A stretch of 26,580 nt of DNA. Origin: Clostridiales bacterium UBA1206. Lineage in GTDB: Bacteria > Bacillota > Clostridia > Oscillospirales > CAG-382. Shown here piece by piece: positions 17,006 through 23,259 of this stretch (positions are counted from its first letter, which is position 1; each line of letters opens with the position of its first letter). The notes under the pieces were generated by a model. That model had not been told where the DNA came from, did not search any database, and saw only the letters and a program-made list of their open reading frames with translations. Position numbers and translations under genes: made by a program. The stretch lies in contig DBXS01000014.1 of assembly GCA_002310055.1 (NCBI GenBank), positions 1-26,580 on the forward strand. The letters are read 5' to 3'.

Positions 17006-17034
17006 TTGATTTTTAAAACCATATGTGCTATAAT
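17006..17034 (+). promoter_or_regulatory. Sigma-A promoter of tRNA-Leu
   Basis: TTGATT (17006-17011), 17-bp spacer, TATAAT (17029-17034). It gives a leader of about 67 nt before the mature tRNA. Confidence 0.8.
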
Positions 17035-17064
17035 CCACTTTACCGACCGGTTTTCACTTTTATT

Positions 17065-17099
17065 TTTCAATTTTCAATTTTCAATTTGCAATTTGCAAT
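17065..17099. repeat. 7-bp tandem repeat in tRNA-Leu leader
   Basis: Five consecutive heptamers: TTTCAAT three times, then TTGCAAT twice. They fill most of the transcribed leader between the promoter and the tRNA 5' end. Confidence 0.85.
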
Positions 17100-17107
17100 T
17101 TATATTC

Positions 17108-17190
17108 GCGGGTATGGCGGAATCGGCAGACGCGCCGGATTTAGGATCCGGTGGGAGACCGTGCAGGTTCGACCCCTGTTACCCGCACCA
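17108..17190 (+). tRNA. tRNA-Leu (anticodon TAG)
   Basis: Acceptor GCGGGTA pairs with TACCCGC and the encoded ACCA end follows. Anticodon stem CCGGA/TCCGG encloses the loop TTTAGGA, anticodon at 17142-17144. The T-arm GGTTCGACCCC is standard and a long variable arm is present, as expected for class II. Confidence 0.97.
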
Positions 17191-17222
17191 TGCAAAAGAC
17201 CCGCTTAAGCGGGTCTTTTGCA
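17191..17222 (+). terminator. Perfect 32-bp palindrome after tRNA-Leu
   Basis: The 14-nt arm TGCAAAAGACCCGC and its exact complement around TTAA begin at the base after the CCA end. The T-tract is inside the descending arm, an arrangement that can work as a bidirectional terminator. Confidence 0.75.
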
Positions 17223-17492
17223 ATGATATCCGTTCCTTCCCCATTCCCCAAAACTCGCTTCGCTCGTTTCGGGGGCCCCTTGGGGCGCCGGAACGGATGA
17301 TATACGCTTCGCGTATGATATACCCTTCGGGTATGATATACGCCTGCGGCGTATTGACGGGGTCCCCACAAAACCCGCGGGTTTTGTGGGGGGTGTCAGG
17401 AACGGATATTATATCATACTCGGCGCACAGCGACGAGTATATCATGCCGCGCTTTGCGCGGTATATCATACTCGCGAATGCGGGTATATCAT
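17223..17492. repeat. Hairpin array A, linker ATGATAT, 4 + 4 inverted
   Basis: The linker ATGATAT occurs at 17223, 17297, 17315 and 17333; its reverse complement ATATCAT occurs at 17411, 17439, 17463 and 17486. Between linkers lie palindromes such as ACGCTTCGCGT, ACCCTTCGGGT and ACGCCTGCGGCGT, plus a longer one closed by CCGTTCC and GGAACGG (17230-17296). The centre is a GC-rich hairpin of CCCCACAAAACCC with its complement near 17364-17391. No open frame here is gene-like. This fills the gap between tRNA-Leu and tRNA-His. Confidence 0.85.
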
Positions 17493-17591
17493 TGAACGTG
17501 AAAAACAGGTGCCGTTTTTTTCCGGCAACATTCCCTGCGCGCAAGCATTTCACGGTGCGGGAACAAAATAGCGCGTTTTGCAAAATAATCA

Positions 17592-17620
17592 TTGACAACA
17601 GGCAAAAATTATGATATACT
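17592..17620 (+). promoter_or_regulatory. Sigma-A promoter of tRNA-His
   Basis: TTGACA (17592-17597), 17-bp spacer, TATACT (17615-17620), 12 bp before the tRNA. Confidence 0.88.
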
Positions 17621-17632
17621 CACAAAAGCTCG

Positions 17633-17709
17633 GTGGAAGTAGCTCAGTTGGTTAGAGTATCAGGTTGTGGCCCTGAGGGTCGTGGGTTCGAGTCCCATCT
17701 TCCACCCCA
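17633..17709 (+). tRNA. tRNA-His (anticodon GTG)
   Basis: Acceptor GTGGAAG pairs with CTTCCAC, with encoded CCCA end. An additional G at 17632 faces discriminator C73, the G-1 identity element of bacterial tRNA-His. Anticodon GTG at 17667-17669 sits in a TCAGG/CCTGA stem. Confidence 0.97.
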
Positions 17710-17717
17710 GCAAAAAT

Positions 17718-17740
17718 GGCACGCGCAAGCGTGCCTTTTT
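17718..17740 (+). terminator. Terminator of tRNA-His
   Basis: GGCACGC and GCGTGCC around a GCAA tetraloop, followed by five T. Confidence 0.9.
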
Positions 17741-17762
17741 GCAACTAAATCCGTCTTCCCAA

Positions 17763-17800
17763 TTCCCCGAAACGAGCGATACGAGTTTTGGGGAACGGGG
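17763..17800. repeat. Inverted copy of the tRNA-Leu-side hairpin module
   Basis: The stem-loop starting CCCCGAAACGAGCGA and ending GTTTTGGGG is nearly identical to the reverse complement of 17240-17275 in array A, so tRNA-His is bracketed by inverted copies. The bases just before it (ATCCGT, CTTCCC, ATTCCCC) instead match array A in direct orientation, as if only the hairpin had been flipped. Confidence 0.7.
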
Positions 17801-17831
17801 TCCGCGATTTCACTAAGTGTTTTATCATCCC

Positions 17832-17858
17832 GCAAGAATCATTTCGTCTTGCTTTTTT
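17832..17858 (+). terminator. Possible terminator overlapping next promoter
   Basis: GCAAGA and TCTTGC enclose a 9-nt loop and are followed by six T. The same bases supply the -35 box of the next promoter, so its role is uncertain. Confidence 0.45.
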
Positions 17859-17877
17859 AACAAAAACATTGTATAAT
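17849..17877 (+). promoter_or_regulatory. Sigma-A promoter of PstS-like/suf genes
   Basis: TTGCTT (17849-17854), 17-bp spacer, TATAAT (17872-17877); ATG 17941 follows GGAGGAG. Confidence 0.75.
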
Positions 17878-17940
17878 AAAAGCGCAAAAAGTGGTATAAA
17901 GTCATTGTACCGAATTTGCGCGGATCTGCGGGAGGAGAAG

Positions 17941-19389
17941 ATGGGCAAAGTGAAAAAAGCTCCGGCGTTTGCCGGAAAGCTGTTGTTATACTACGCGGCG
18001 ATACCGTTTATCGCATGTCTGGTCGGCGTCGTCTTCTATTTCGGGTTACTCGACTTTGCGGTCGTGCCCGCCGCCACACTCTTGATATATATCTTCATCC
18101 GGTGGAAAAAGCTCCTCGATATGCGCGAAGCGGCGGTGATGAACATCTGGATGTTCGCCGCGGTGGCTATAGTGTTCGCTTTTACCGCAGTCATTTCAAA
18201 AGGCGATTTCACGGGCGCGTCGCGGACGATCATCAGCGTGGTCTGTTTTCCGTTCATAATTGTTCCGTATTCGGATTTTACCCTTATAATCGTAGCGCTC
18301 GTCACCTATTTTATCGCGGCGCTCACCTGCGCGATCTGCGCGGGGTTCCGCGTTAAGGCGGCGCGTTCTGTCATAGGCGTGATCGTCGCCGCGGCGGCGT
18401 TGTTCGTGGGGTTTAGAGCTTACGGCAACAGATCGGAAGTGAGGTACGCCGGGCACGGATTTAAGTATATGCACGGCTATTCGAGCACCGATTTCACCGA
18501 TTACACGGTCTACGCTTCCAAATCCAAGCTCGTGACCCCCGACACGGATCCCGGCTATATGATAGAAAACGAAGAAGAAATGCCGGTGATGGACGGGGCC
18601 GAGGCGTGCTATCCGCTTTACGCGGCGTTCGCCAAAGCCGTTTACAAAAATATAGACGTCATCGAGCGCGAATACATACAATCCGGACAGGATTCGGGAG
18701 CAAACGGAAAGATAGTCACGTTCACCAACACGGTGGTAGGATTCGAACGCCTTGTGAACTGTGACGCCGATCTGTTTTTCGGCGCACGGCCCTCGAAATC
18801 GCAGCAGGAATACGCAAAGAATGCGGGAGTGGAGCTCGTCATCACGCCCATTGGCAAAGAGGCGTTCGTGTTCTTTGTTGAAGACGACAACCCCGTCGAT
18901 TCGCTGACGAGCGAGCAGCTCAGGGCGATCTACCACGGCGACGTCACTAACTGGAAAGACATGGGCGGCAAAGACGAAGAGATCGTTGCGTTCCAGCGCC
19001 CGGAAAATTCCGGCTCACAGACAATGATGCAGTATTTTATGGGCGAAACGTCTTTGATGGATCCGAAAAAATACTACGTCGCCGATATGGCGGGCGTTTT
19101 GGACGTTGTCGCACAGTACGCCAACGAAGCCGGCGCTTTGGGATATTCGTTCCGCTACTTTGTGGAAGAACTTCAGCAGGAAAAAGGCGTAAAGCTTATA
19201 TCTGTTGACGGGGTGGCGCCCACTTTGGAAAACATAGAAAACGGCACGTATCCGCTCACGGTGGATCTGGTACTCATAACCCGCAAAAACAACAAAAACG
19301 CGCGCGTGGAACAGATGATAGAATTCATCCTTTCGGAATCCGGTCAGGAGATTATACGCAAGACCGGCTACGCCGCTTTGGGAAACTGA
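17941..19389 (+). CDS. Membrane-fused PstS-like phosphate-binding domain protein
   Basis: 482 aa from ATG 17941, chosen for its GGAGGAG site. The N-terminal 160 residues hold about six membrane helices. The C-terminal two thirds (about 205-482) is a PstS-type periplasmic-binding fold: DGAEACYPLYAAFA near 218, LTSEQLRAIYHGDVTNWKDMGG near 322, and the ligand loop PENSGSQTMMQYF with Ser357, Gly358 and Ser359. The final segment IENGTYPL and SESGQEIIRKTGY is also typical. No pstCAB genes are adjacent. PstS proteins bind orthophosphate; here a membrane-tethered binding or sensing role is more likely than ABC uptake. sufC follows 37 bp downstream, possibly in the same transcript. Confidence 0.85.
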   Translation: MGKVKKAPAFAGKLLLYYAAIPFIACLVGVVFYFGLLDFAVVPAATLLIYIFIRWKKLLDMREAAVMNIWMFAAVAIVFAFTAVISKGDFTGASRTIISVVCFPFIIVPYSDFTLIIVALVTYFIAALTCAICAGFRVKAARSVIGVIVAAAALFVGFRAYGNRSEVRYAGHGFKYMHGYSSTDFTDYTVYASKSKLVTPDTDPGYMIENEEEMPVMDGAEACYPLYAAFAKAVYKNIDVIEREYIQSGQDSGANGKIVTFTNTVVGFERLVNCDADLFFGARPSKSQQEYAKNAGVELVITPIGKEAFVFFVEDDNPVDSLTSEQLRAIYHGDVTNWKDMGGKDEEIVAFQRPENSGSQTMMQYFMGETSLMDPKKYYVADMAGVLDVVAQYANEAGALGYSFRYFVEELQQEKGVKLISVDGVAPTLENIENGTYPLTVDLVLITRKNNKNARVEQMIEFILSESGQEIIRKTGYAALGN

Positions 19390-19426
19390 AAAGAAAAAGA
19401 CCGAAAATATTGAAAGGCACGGACAG

Positions 19427-20173
19427 ATGGATATTCTGGAACTTAAAAACGTATCGTTCAGCGTGGCTGACGAAAGCAGCGCCAAAGAGATAGTGCGCGA
19501 CGTGGATCTCAGCATACCGTACGGCAAGCTGATCGCCGTCACCGGCCCCAACGGCGGCGGAAAATCCACGCTCGCCAAGCTTATAGCGGGTATAGAAAAG
19601 CCCACCGAAGGCGCGATATTCTTCAAAGGCGAAGACATAACCGAAAGATCGATAACCGACCGCGCCAAAGCGGGGATCGGCTTTGCGTTCCAGCAGCCGG
19701 TAAAATTCAAGGGCATACGCGTGCTCGATCTGCTGCGCATCGCCGCGGGCAGAAAGCTCACGGTCGCCGAAGCGTGCGAATTCCTTTCGCTGGTGGGGCT
19801 GTGCGCGCGCGATTATATAGACCGCGAGGTGAACGCCAGTCTTTCCGGCGGCGAACTCAAACGCATAGAGATCGCCACCCTGCTTGCGCGCAGGACCGAG
19901 CTCGCCGTGTTCGACGAGCCGGAGGCCGGCATAGACCTGTGGTCGTTCAACAACCTTATAGACGTCTTCCGCCGCATGCGCGACGGGATGGACGGCGGTT
20001 CAATTATCATAATTTCGCATCAGGAACGTATATTGAACATAGCCGACGAGATCGTGGTGCTCAAAGACGGCCGCGTGGCAAGCCGCGGCAGCCGCGACGA
20101 TATACTGCCCACGCTGATAGGCACATCCGCCGCGGTGAACTACTGCGTTAAGATCGATCCCAACGGGAGGTGA
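19427..20173 (+). CDS. sufC: SufC-type ATPase of a minimal SUF iron-sulfur system
   Basis: 248 aa. Walker A GPNGGGKST (40-48), signature LSGGE (139-143) followed by KRIEIA, Walker B VFDEPEAGID and His198. The SufC hallmark LSGGExKRxEI and the EPEAGID string separate it from transport ABC ATPases. In SUF systems SufC drives the conformational change of SufB/SufD during Fe-S cluster assembly. The gene is followed 4 bp later by sufB and has no sufS, sufU or sufD next to it. The start follows AAAGG at a slightly long spacing. Confidence 0.92.
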   Translation: MDILELKNVSFSVADESSAKEIVRDVDLSIPYGKLIAVTGPNGGGKSTLAKLIAGIEKPTEGAIFFKGEDITERSITDRAKAGIGFAFQQPVKFKGIRVLDLLRIAAGRKLTVAEACEFLSLVGLCARDYIDREVNASLSGGELKRIEIATLLARRTELAVFDEPEAGIDLWSFNNLIDVFRRMRDGMDGGSIIIISHQERILNIADEIVVLKDGRVASRGSRDDILPTLIGTSAAVNYCVKIDPNGR

Positions 20174-20177
20174 CGGC

Positions 20178-21104
20178 ATGAAAGAACTCGATACCATTCA
20201 AAAGCGGCTGCTCGAAGAAGTCGCCGACCTTCATACCGTACCCGAAGGCGCGTACAACATCCGCGCAAACGGCGAATCCGCCGGGAGAAGATCCACCGAA
20301 AACATAGAGATAACTTCCAAGACCGGCGTGAGCGGACTTGAGATACGCATAAAGCCGTTCACCAAGAACGAAAGCGTACATATCCCCGTGGTCATAGCGG
20401 AAAGCGGGCTGAAGGAAGTGGTCTACAACGATTTTTACGTGGGCGAAGGCGCCGACGTCGTCATCGTCGCCGGCTGCGGGATCGATAACTGCGGCAGCCA
20501 GGATTCGCAGCACGACGGCGTGCACCGCTTCTTCATAGGCAAGGGCGCGCACGTCAAATACGTGGAAAAGCATTACGGTTCCGGCGACGGCGCCGGCAAA
20601 CGCATACTCAACCCGGTGACCGAAGTGTACCAGGAAGAAGACAGCTTTGCCGAAATGGAAATGGTGCAGATAAAGGGCGTGGACGATACGCTGCGCACCA
20701 CCAAAGCCGAGCTCGCAGGAGGAGCAAAGCTTATTGTGCGCGAACGTCTTATGACGCACGGCGAACAGAACGCGGTGAGCAAATACGAAGTAGCGCTCAA
20801 CGGTAAAGGTTCGAGCGCCGATGTGGTATCGCGCTCGGTCGCGCGCGGGGATTCGCACCAGGTTTTCGACGCCAAGATAGCCGGCAACGCCCCCTGTAAG
20901 GGGCATACGGAATGTGATTCCATCATAATGGACCGCGGACGCATACTCGCCGTCCCGGGGCTTGAAGCCAACGACACCGAAGCCGAGCTGTTCCACGAGG
21001 CCGCCATTGGCAAGATAGCGGGCGACCAGCTCATAAAGCTGATGACTCTGGGGCTTACCGAAGCCGAAGCCGAAGAGCAGATAATCAACGGATTTTTACG
21101 TTAA
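20178..21104 (+). CDS. sufB: SufB/SufD-family scaffold of a minimal SUF system
   Basis: 308 aa, much shorter than the about 470 aa of classical SufB. The C-terminal core is conserved: CKGHTECDSIIMD with Cys246 at the position of the SufB cluster-assembly cysteine, FHEAAIGKIAGDQL (His273, Glu274), and the end GLTEAEAEEQIINGFL. The N-terminal extension of classical SufB is missing. This size and the two-gene order match the compact SufCB (SMS-type) systems known in archaea and clostridia. The ATG has GGGAGGTGA upstream. It is the last gene before the tRNA-Pro promoter; I see no terminator in the 23-bp gap. Confidence 0.9.
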   Translation: MKELDTIQKRLLEEVADLHTVPEGAYNIRANGESAGRRSTENIEITSKTGVSGLEIRIKPFTKNESVHIPVVIAESGLKEVVYNDFYVGEGADVVIVAGCGIDNCGSQDSQHDGVHRFFIGKGAHVKYVEKHYGSGDGAGKRILNPVTEVYQEEDSFAEMEMVQIKGVDDTLRTTKAELAGGAKLIVRERLMTHGEQNAVSKYEVALNGKGSSADVVSRSVARGDSHQVFDAKIAGNAPCKGHTECDSIIMDRGRILAVPGLEANDTEAELFHEAAIGKIAGDQLIKLMTLGLTEAEAEEQIINGFLR

Positions 21105-21127
21105 AGGCGCCGCCCGCGCAAAAACGC

Positions 21128-21156
21128 TTGACAGAAGCTTTTTCAAATAGTATAAT
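21128..21156 (+). promoter_or_regulatory. Sigma-A promoter of tRNA-Pro
   Basis: TTGACA (21128-21133), 17-bp spacer, TATAAT (21151-21156). Confidence 0.9.
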
Positions 21157-21187
21157 AACACCGCTCCGTAAAACGCGGAGCGGATAA

Positions 21188-21263
21188 CGGGATGTAGCGC
21201 AGCTGGTAGCGCGCGTGGTTTGGGACCACGATGTCGCAGGTTCGAACCCTGTCATTCCGACCA
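21188..21263 (+). tRNA. tRNA-Pro (anticodon TGG)
   Basis: Acceptor CGGGATG pairs with CATTCCG (one G-T), encoded ACCA end, anticodon stem CGTGG/CCACG with loop TTTGGGA and anticodon at 21221-21223. The 3' 45 nt from the first base of the anticodon loop (21219) recurs at 23260-23304, and the last 21 nt recur at 21394-21414. Confidence 0.97.
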
Positions 21264-21302
21264 ATACAATAAGGACTCCCCTTGCGGGGGTCCTTATTGT
21301 AT
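21264..21302 (+). terminator. Terminator-like hairpin after tRNA-Pro
   Basis: ATACAATAAGGAC and GTCCTTATTGTAT enclose a CCCC/GGGG tip with a TTGC loop and one bulged T. It begins immediately after the CCA. Confidence 0.8.
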
Positions 21303-21316
21303 GGATAAAGCAAAAA

Positions 21317-21346
21317 ACAGGGTTCGAAGGGCGCGTGTTGAATGAC
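21317..21346. repeat. 30-bp repeat X (copy 1), permuted tRNA T-arm words
   Basis: Identical over 30 bp to 23355-23384. Its reverse complement contains GTCATTC and then TTCGAACCCTGT, the acceptor and T-arm words of tRNA-Pro in swapped order separated by 11 nt. Both copies lie just over 50 bp after a tRNA-Pro 3' end. Confidence 0.85.
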
Positions 21347-21393
21347 GTGCCGGTGGCACGTCAGACCGCGCCACCGCTCCGCCCGCAGGCGGG

Positions 21394-21414
21394 CGAACCC
21401 TGTCATTCCGACCA
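21394..21414 (+). repeat. tRNA-Pro 3' tail copy (21 nt)
   Basis: CGAACCCTGTCATTCCGACC plus A matches the last 21 nt of tRNA-Pro exactly. The rest of the tRNA is absent, and a terminator-like hairpin follows, so this is a tail fragment and not a functional tRNA. Confidence 0.85.
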
Positions 21415-21415
21415 G

Positions 21416-21447
21416 AAAAAGCCCGACGCGCAAGCGCCGGACTTTTT
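21416..21447 (+). terminator. Terminator-like hairpin after tRNA tail copy 1
   Basis: AAAAAG and CTTTTT close an inner stem of CCG/CGG and CGC/GCG with a GCAA loop. The sequence differs from the hairpin after the intact tRNA-Pro. Confidence 0.65.
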
Positions 21448-21451
21448 CAAC

Positions 21452-21623
21452 TCTATTCGCCTTAGGCGAGTTATATTGCTTTGCAGTTATATTCGGCTTG
21501 CGCCGAGTGATATTGCGCTTCGCGCAGTTTTAGGGGCGAATAGAATATCACTTCGAGCGAAAGCTCGAAATATCACTTTTCGCGCAGCGAAAAATATCAC
21601 ATCACGCGTCAGCGGGATATTTC
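21452..21623. repeat. Hairpin array B, linker GTKATATT, inverted
   Basis: Left linkers GTTATATT (21470, 21486) and GTGATATT (21507); right linkers AATATCAC (21544, 21569, 21593) and a decayed ATATTTC at the end. Between them are TCGCCTTAGGCGA, GCTTTGC, CGGCTTGCGCCG, GCGCTTCGCGC, TCGAGCGAAAGCTCGA and TTTCGCGCAGCGAAA. CTATTCGCC (21453) and GGCGAATAG (21535) close the left half. No gene is seen in this gap other than these repeats. Confidence 0.82.
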
Positions 21624-21710
21624 ATTCTTGTAAGGTGGCAGGCTCTAAGAGTTTGCTCGTTTTTCTTTTTCAACCGGTATTAACAGTTACGCGACTTTTT
21701 CAATATGTGT

Positions 21711-21761
21711 AACCCACTATGACACTTTCACGGCTTCACCGTGCAAAGATGCCAGTGTGCT
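21711..21761. repeat. Structured repeat, diverged third copy
   Basis: The 20 bp TAACCCACTATGACACTTTC are identical to the 93-bp repeats, after which the sequence diverges but still folds back: CTTTCACGG pairs with CCGTG-C-AAAG around CTTCA, and TGACA faces TGCCA. The apical loop of the other copies is replaced by an extended stem. Confidence 0.65.
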
Positions 21762-21851
21762 TTATATCAACGCAAGAAATCAAAAAAACTTCGACCAGTC
21801 ACTCACGCTCGGTATCAACAACTCGTTGATTTGACAACAACAAATTGATAA

Positions 21852-21879
21852 TTGACTTCGCTTTATATTCTGATATAAT
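21852..21879 (+). promoter_or_regulatory. Sigma-A promoter of XRE regulator gene
   Basis: TTGACT (21852-21857), 16-bp spacer, TATAAT (21874-21879). Confidence 0.75.
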
Positions 21880-21916
21880 GAAGTTACACCGGTGAATTCA
21901 AATGCTTGGAGGAAAT

Positions 21917-23080
21917 ATGAATATCAAAATAGGAGCAAAAATCAAATCACTGCGAAAGCGCGACGGCGTGACGCAGGAAAAACTGGCTGACGCATTGGGC
22001 GTCACAGCGCAGGCGGTCAGCAAATGGGAGAGCGAGATCGGTTATCCCGATCTTGAATACCTCACGCCCATCGCAAACTTTTTTAACGTCACAATAGACG
22101 AGCTTTTCGGTCACGATCTTGATGAAAAACAACGAAAAATAGACGAATACTGCGCACGTTATGACGATCTGGCACGGAACTGGTCGCCGCCGGAAGAACG
22201 CGTCGAACTGATGCGTCAGGCACTTGCTGAATTTCCTGCAAACGAAAAGCTGCTTTTCCGTTTGGCTCAGGCTTTGTGGTATAAATGGGAAGACGCATGG
22301 CGTTCTTGCGACGAAATTGGCGTAACCATTGACGGCAAGTACCGCCGTGATCAAAACAAAATCAGGGCTGTGCCCGGTTGGGAGGAACCGTGCCGGATCA
22401 TGGAAGAACTGCTTGCGGTTTCCGTTGACGATCTTATCCGTTATGAATGCACGCAGCTTTTGATATTTATCTACAGTTGTATCGGCGAAAAAGAGCGGGC
22501 TATCGAACTGGCGGAGCGCTATCCCGATTCCAAAGACTCCTTTTTGTCGGTGGCATTTATGAACAGTTACGATGATGAAGCCGACATGTACAGTCAAAGG
22601 CTCATGATTGACGGTCTTCACAATTTGCATTACCAGCTTTTAAGACAAGTTAAAACACCGGCGGACAGAATTGCCGCCGCCAACAAACTGATCGATCTGT
22701 ATAGTTTTCTTTTTGGAGAGGACTGCGGATTTTATCACGTGCATTTTTATTATCTGTATCTTGATCTCGTTTCCGCTCTGCTGGATCTGGATCGTACGGA
22801 CGACGCTTTTTCCGAACTGAATCACGCTTTTGAACACGCCAAAGCGTTCGATGAGTTTTTGGATAAGCTGCGCAAGGAGGGAGAGTATCTCTATTCATCC
22901 CCTTTTGTAAGCAAACTGAAAAGCAAGTCTGAAGGAGTATACGCAACAAAACAATTACCCGAGTTTCTTGAAAATGTTTTGTTGGATAGAAACGACATAT
23001 ATTTCAAAACGCTACACGACGATCAACGTTTTGTTTCTCTAGTTGAACGCATCAAGGAAGCAATAAAGCGAGAAAAATAG
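21917..23080 (+). CDS. XRE-family regulator with TPR-like C-terminal domain
   Basis: 387 aa from ATG 21917, which has TGGAGGA just upstream. Residues about 5-65 form an XRE helix-turn-helix (IGAKIKSLRKRDGVTQEKLA, then GVTAQAVSKWESEIGYPD and LTPIANFFNVTIDELFG). The remaining 310 residues are alpha-helical with paired helices reminiscent of TPR repeats, as in RRNPP-type peptide-sensing regulators, but the resemblance is general. It stands alone and its codons appear less GC-rich than its neighbours. It is inside the segment bounded by tRNA-Pro repeats, consistent with horizontal acquisition. Confidence 0.88.
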   Translation: MNIKIGAKIKSLRKRDGVTQEKLADALGVTAQAVSKWESEIGYPDLEYLTPIANFFNVTIDELFGHDLDEKQRKIDEYCARYDDLARNWSPPEERVELMRQALAEFPANEKLLFRLAQALWYKWEDAWRSCDEIGVTIDGKYRRDQNKIRAVPGWEEPCRIMEELLAVSVDDLIRYECTQLLIFIYSCIGEKERAIELAERYPDSKDSFLSVAFMNSYDDEADMYSQRLMIDGLHNLHYQLLRQVKTPADRIAAANKLIDLYSFLFGEDCGFYHVHFYYLYLDLVSALLDLDRTDDAFSELNHAFEHAKAFDEFLDKLRKEGEYLYSSPFVSKLKSKSEGVYATKQLPEFLENVLLDRNDIYFKTLHDDQRFVSLVERIKEAIKREK

Positions 23081-23093
23081 AGTCATCCTGAGG

Positions 23094-23111
23094 CAGAAAC
23101 CCCGGTTTCTG
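23094..23111. other. Short stem-loop after regulator gene
   Basis: CAGAAACC pairs with GGTTTCTG 14 bp after the stop codon. There is no T-run, so termination is doubtful. The rest of 23112-23259 shows no gene. Confidence 0.4.
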
Positions 23112-23259
23112 GCGCGATTGTTAGTCTGACCCCATATTTGACTGTAACAAGAAAAATAGTGGGTGGAGACAATGGAGATAACGGACAGAAAACAGGGCAA
23201 AACGGCACAAAAAAGGCCCCAACAGAGCTAAAAAGAGGCAAGAAAGCGCTCGTCAGCTC

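Noticed and set aside
14560..17016. Long plus-strand open frame opposite the MMPL gene
   Set aside because: Composition is extremely charged (His/Arg/Glu-rich), it starts within the terminator and runs through the MMPL promoter.
17223..17492. CRISPR array
   Set aside because: The repeated word is only 7 bp, the intervening sequences are palindromic hairpins of unequal size, the repeat inverts midway, and no cas genes are nearby.
21215..21712. Open frame starting in tRNA-Pro
   Set aside because: It overlaps the tRNA, two terminators and hairpin array B; there is no ribosome site.
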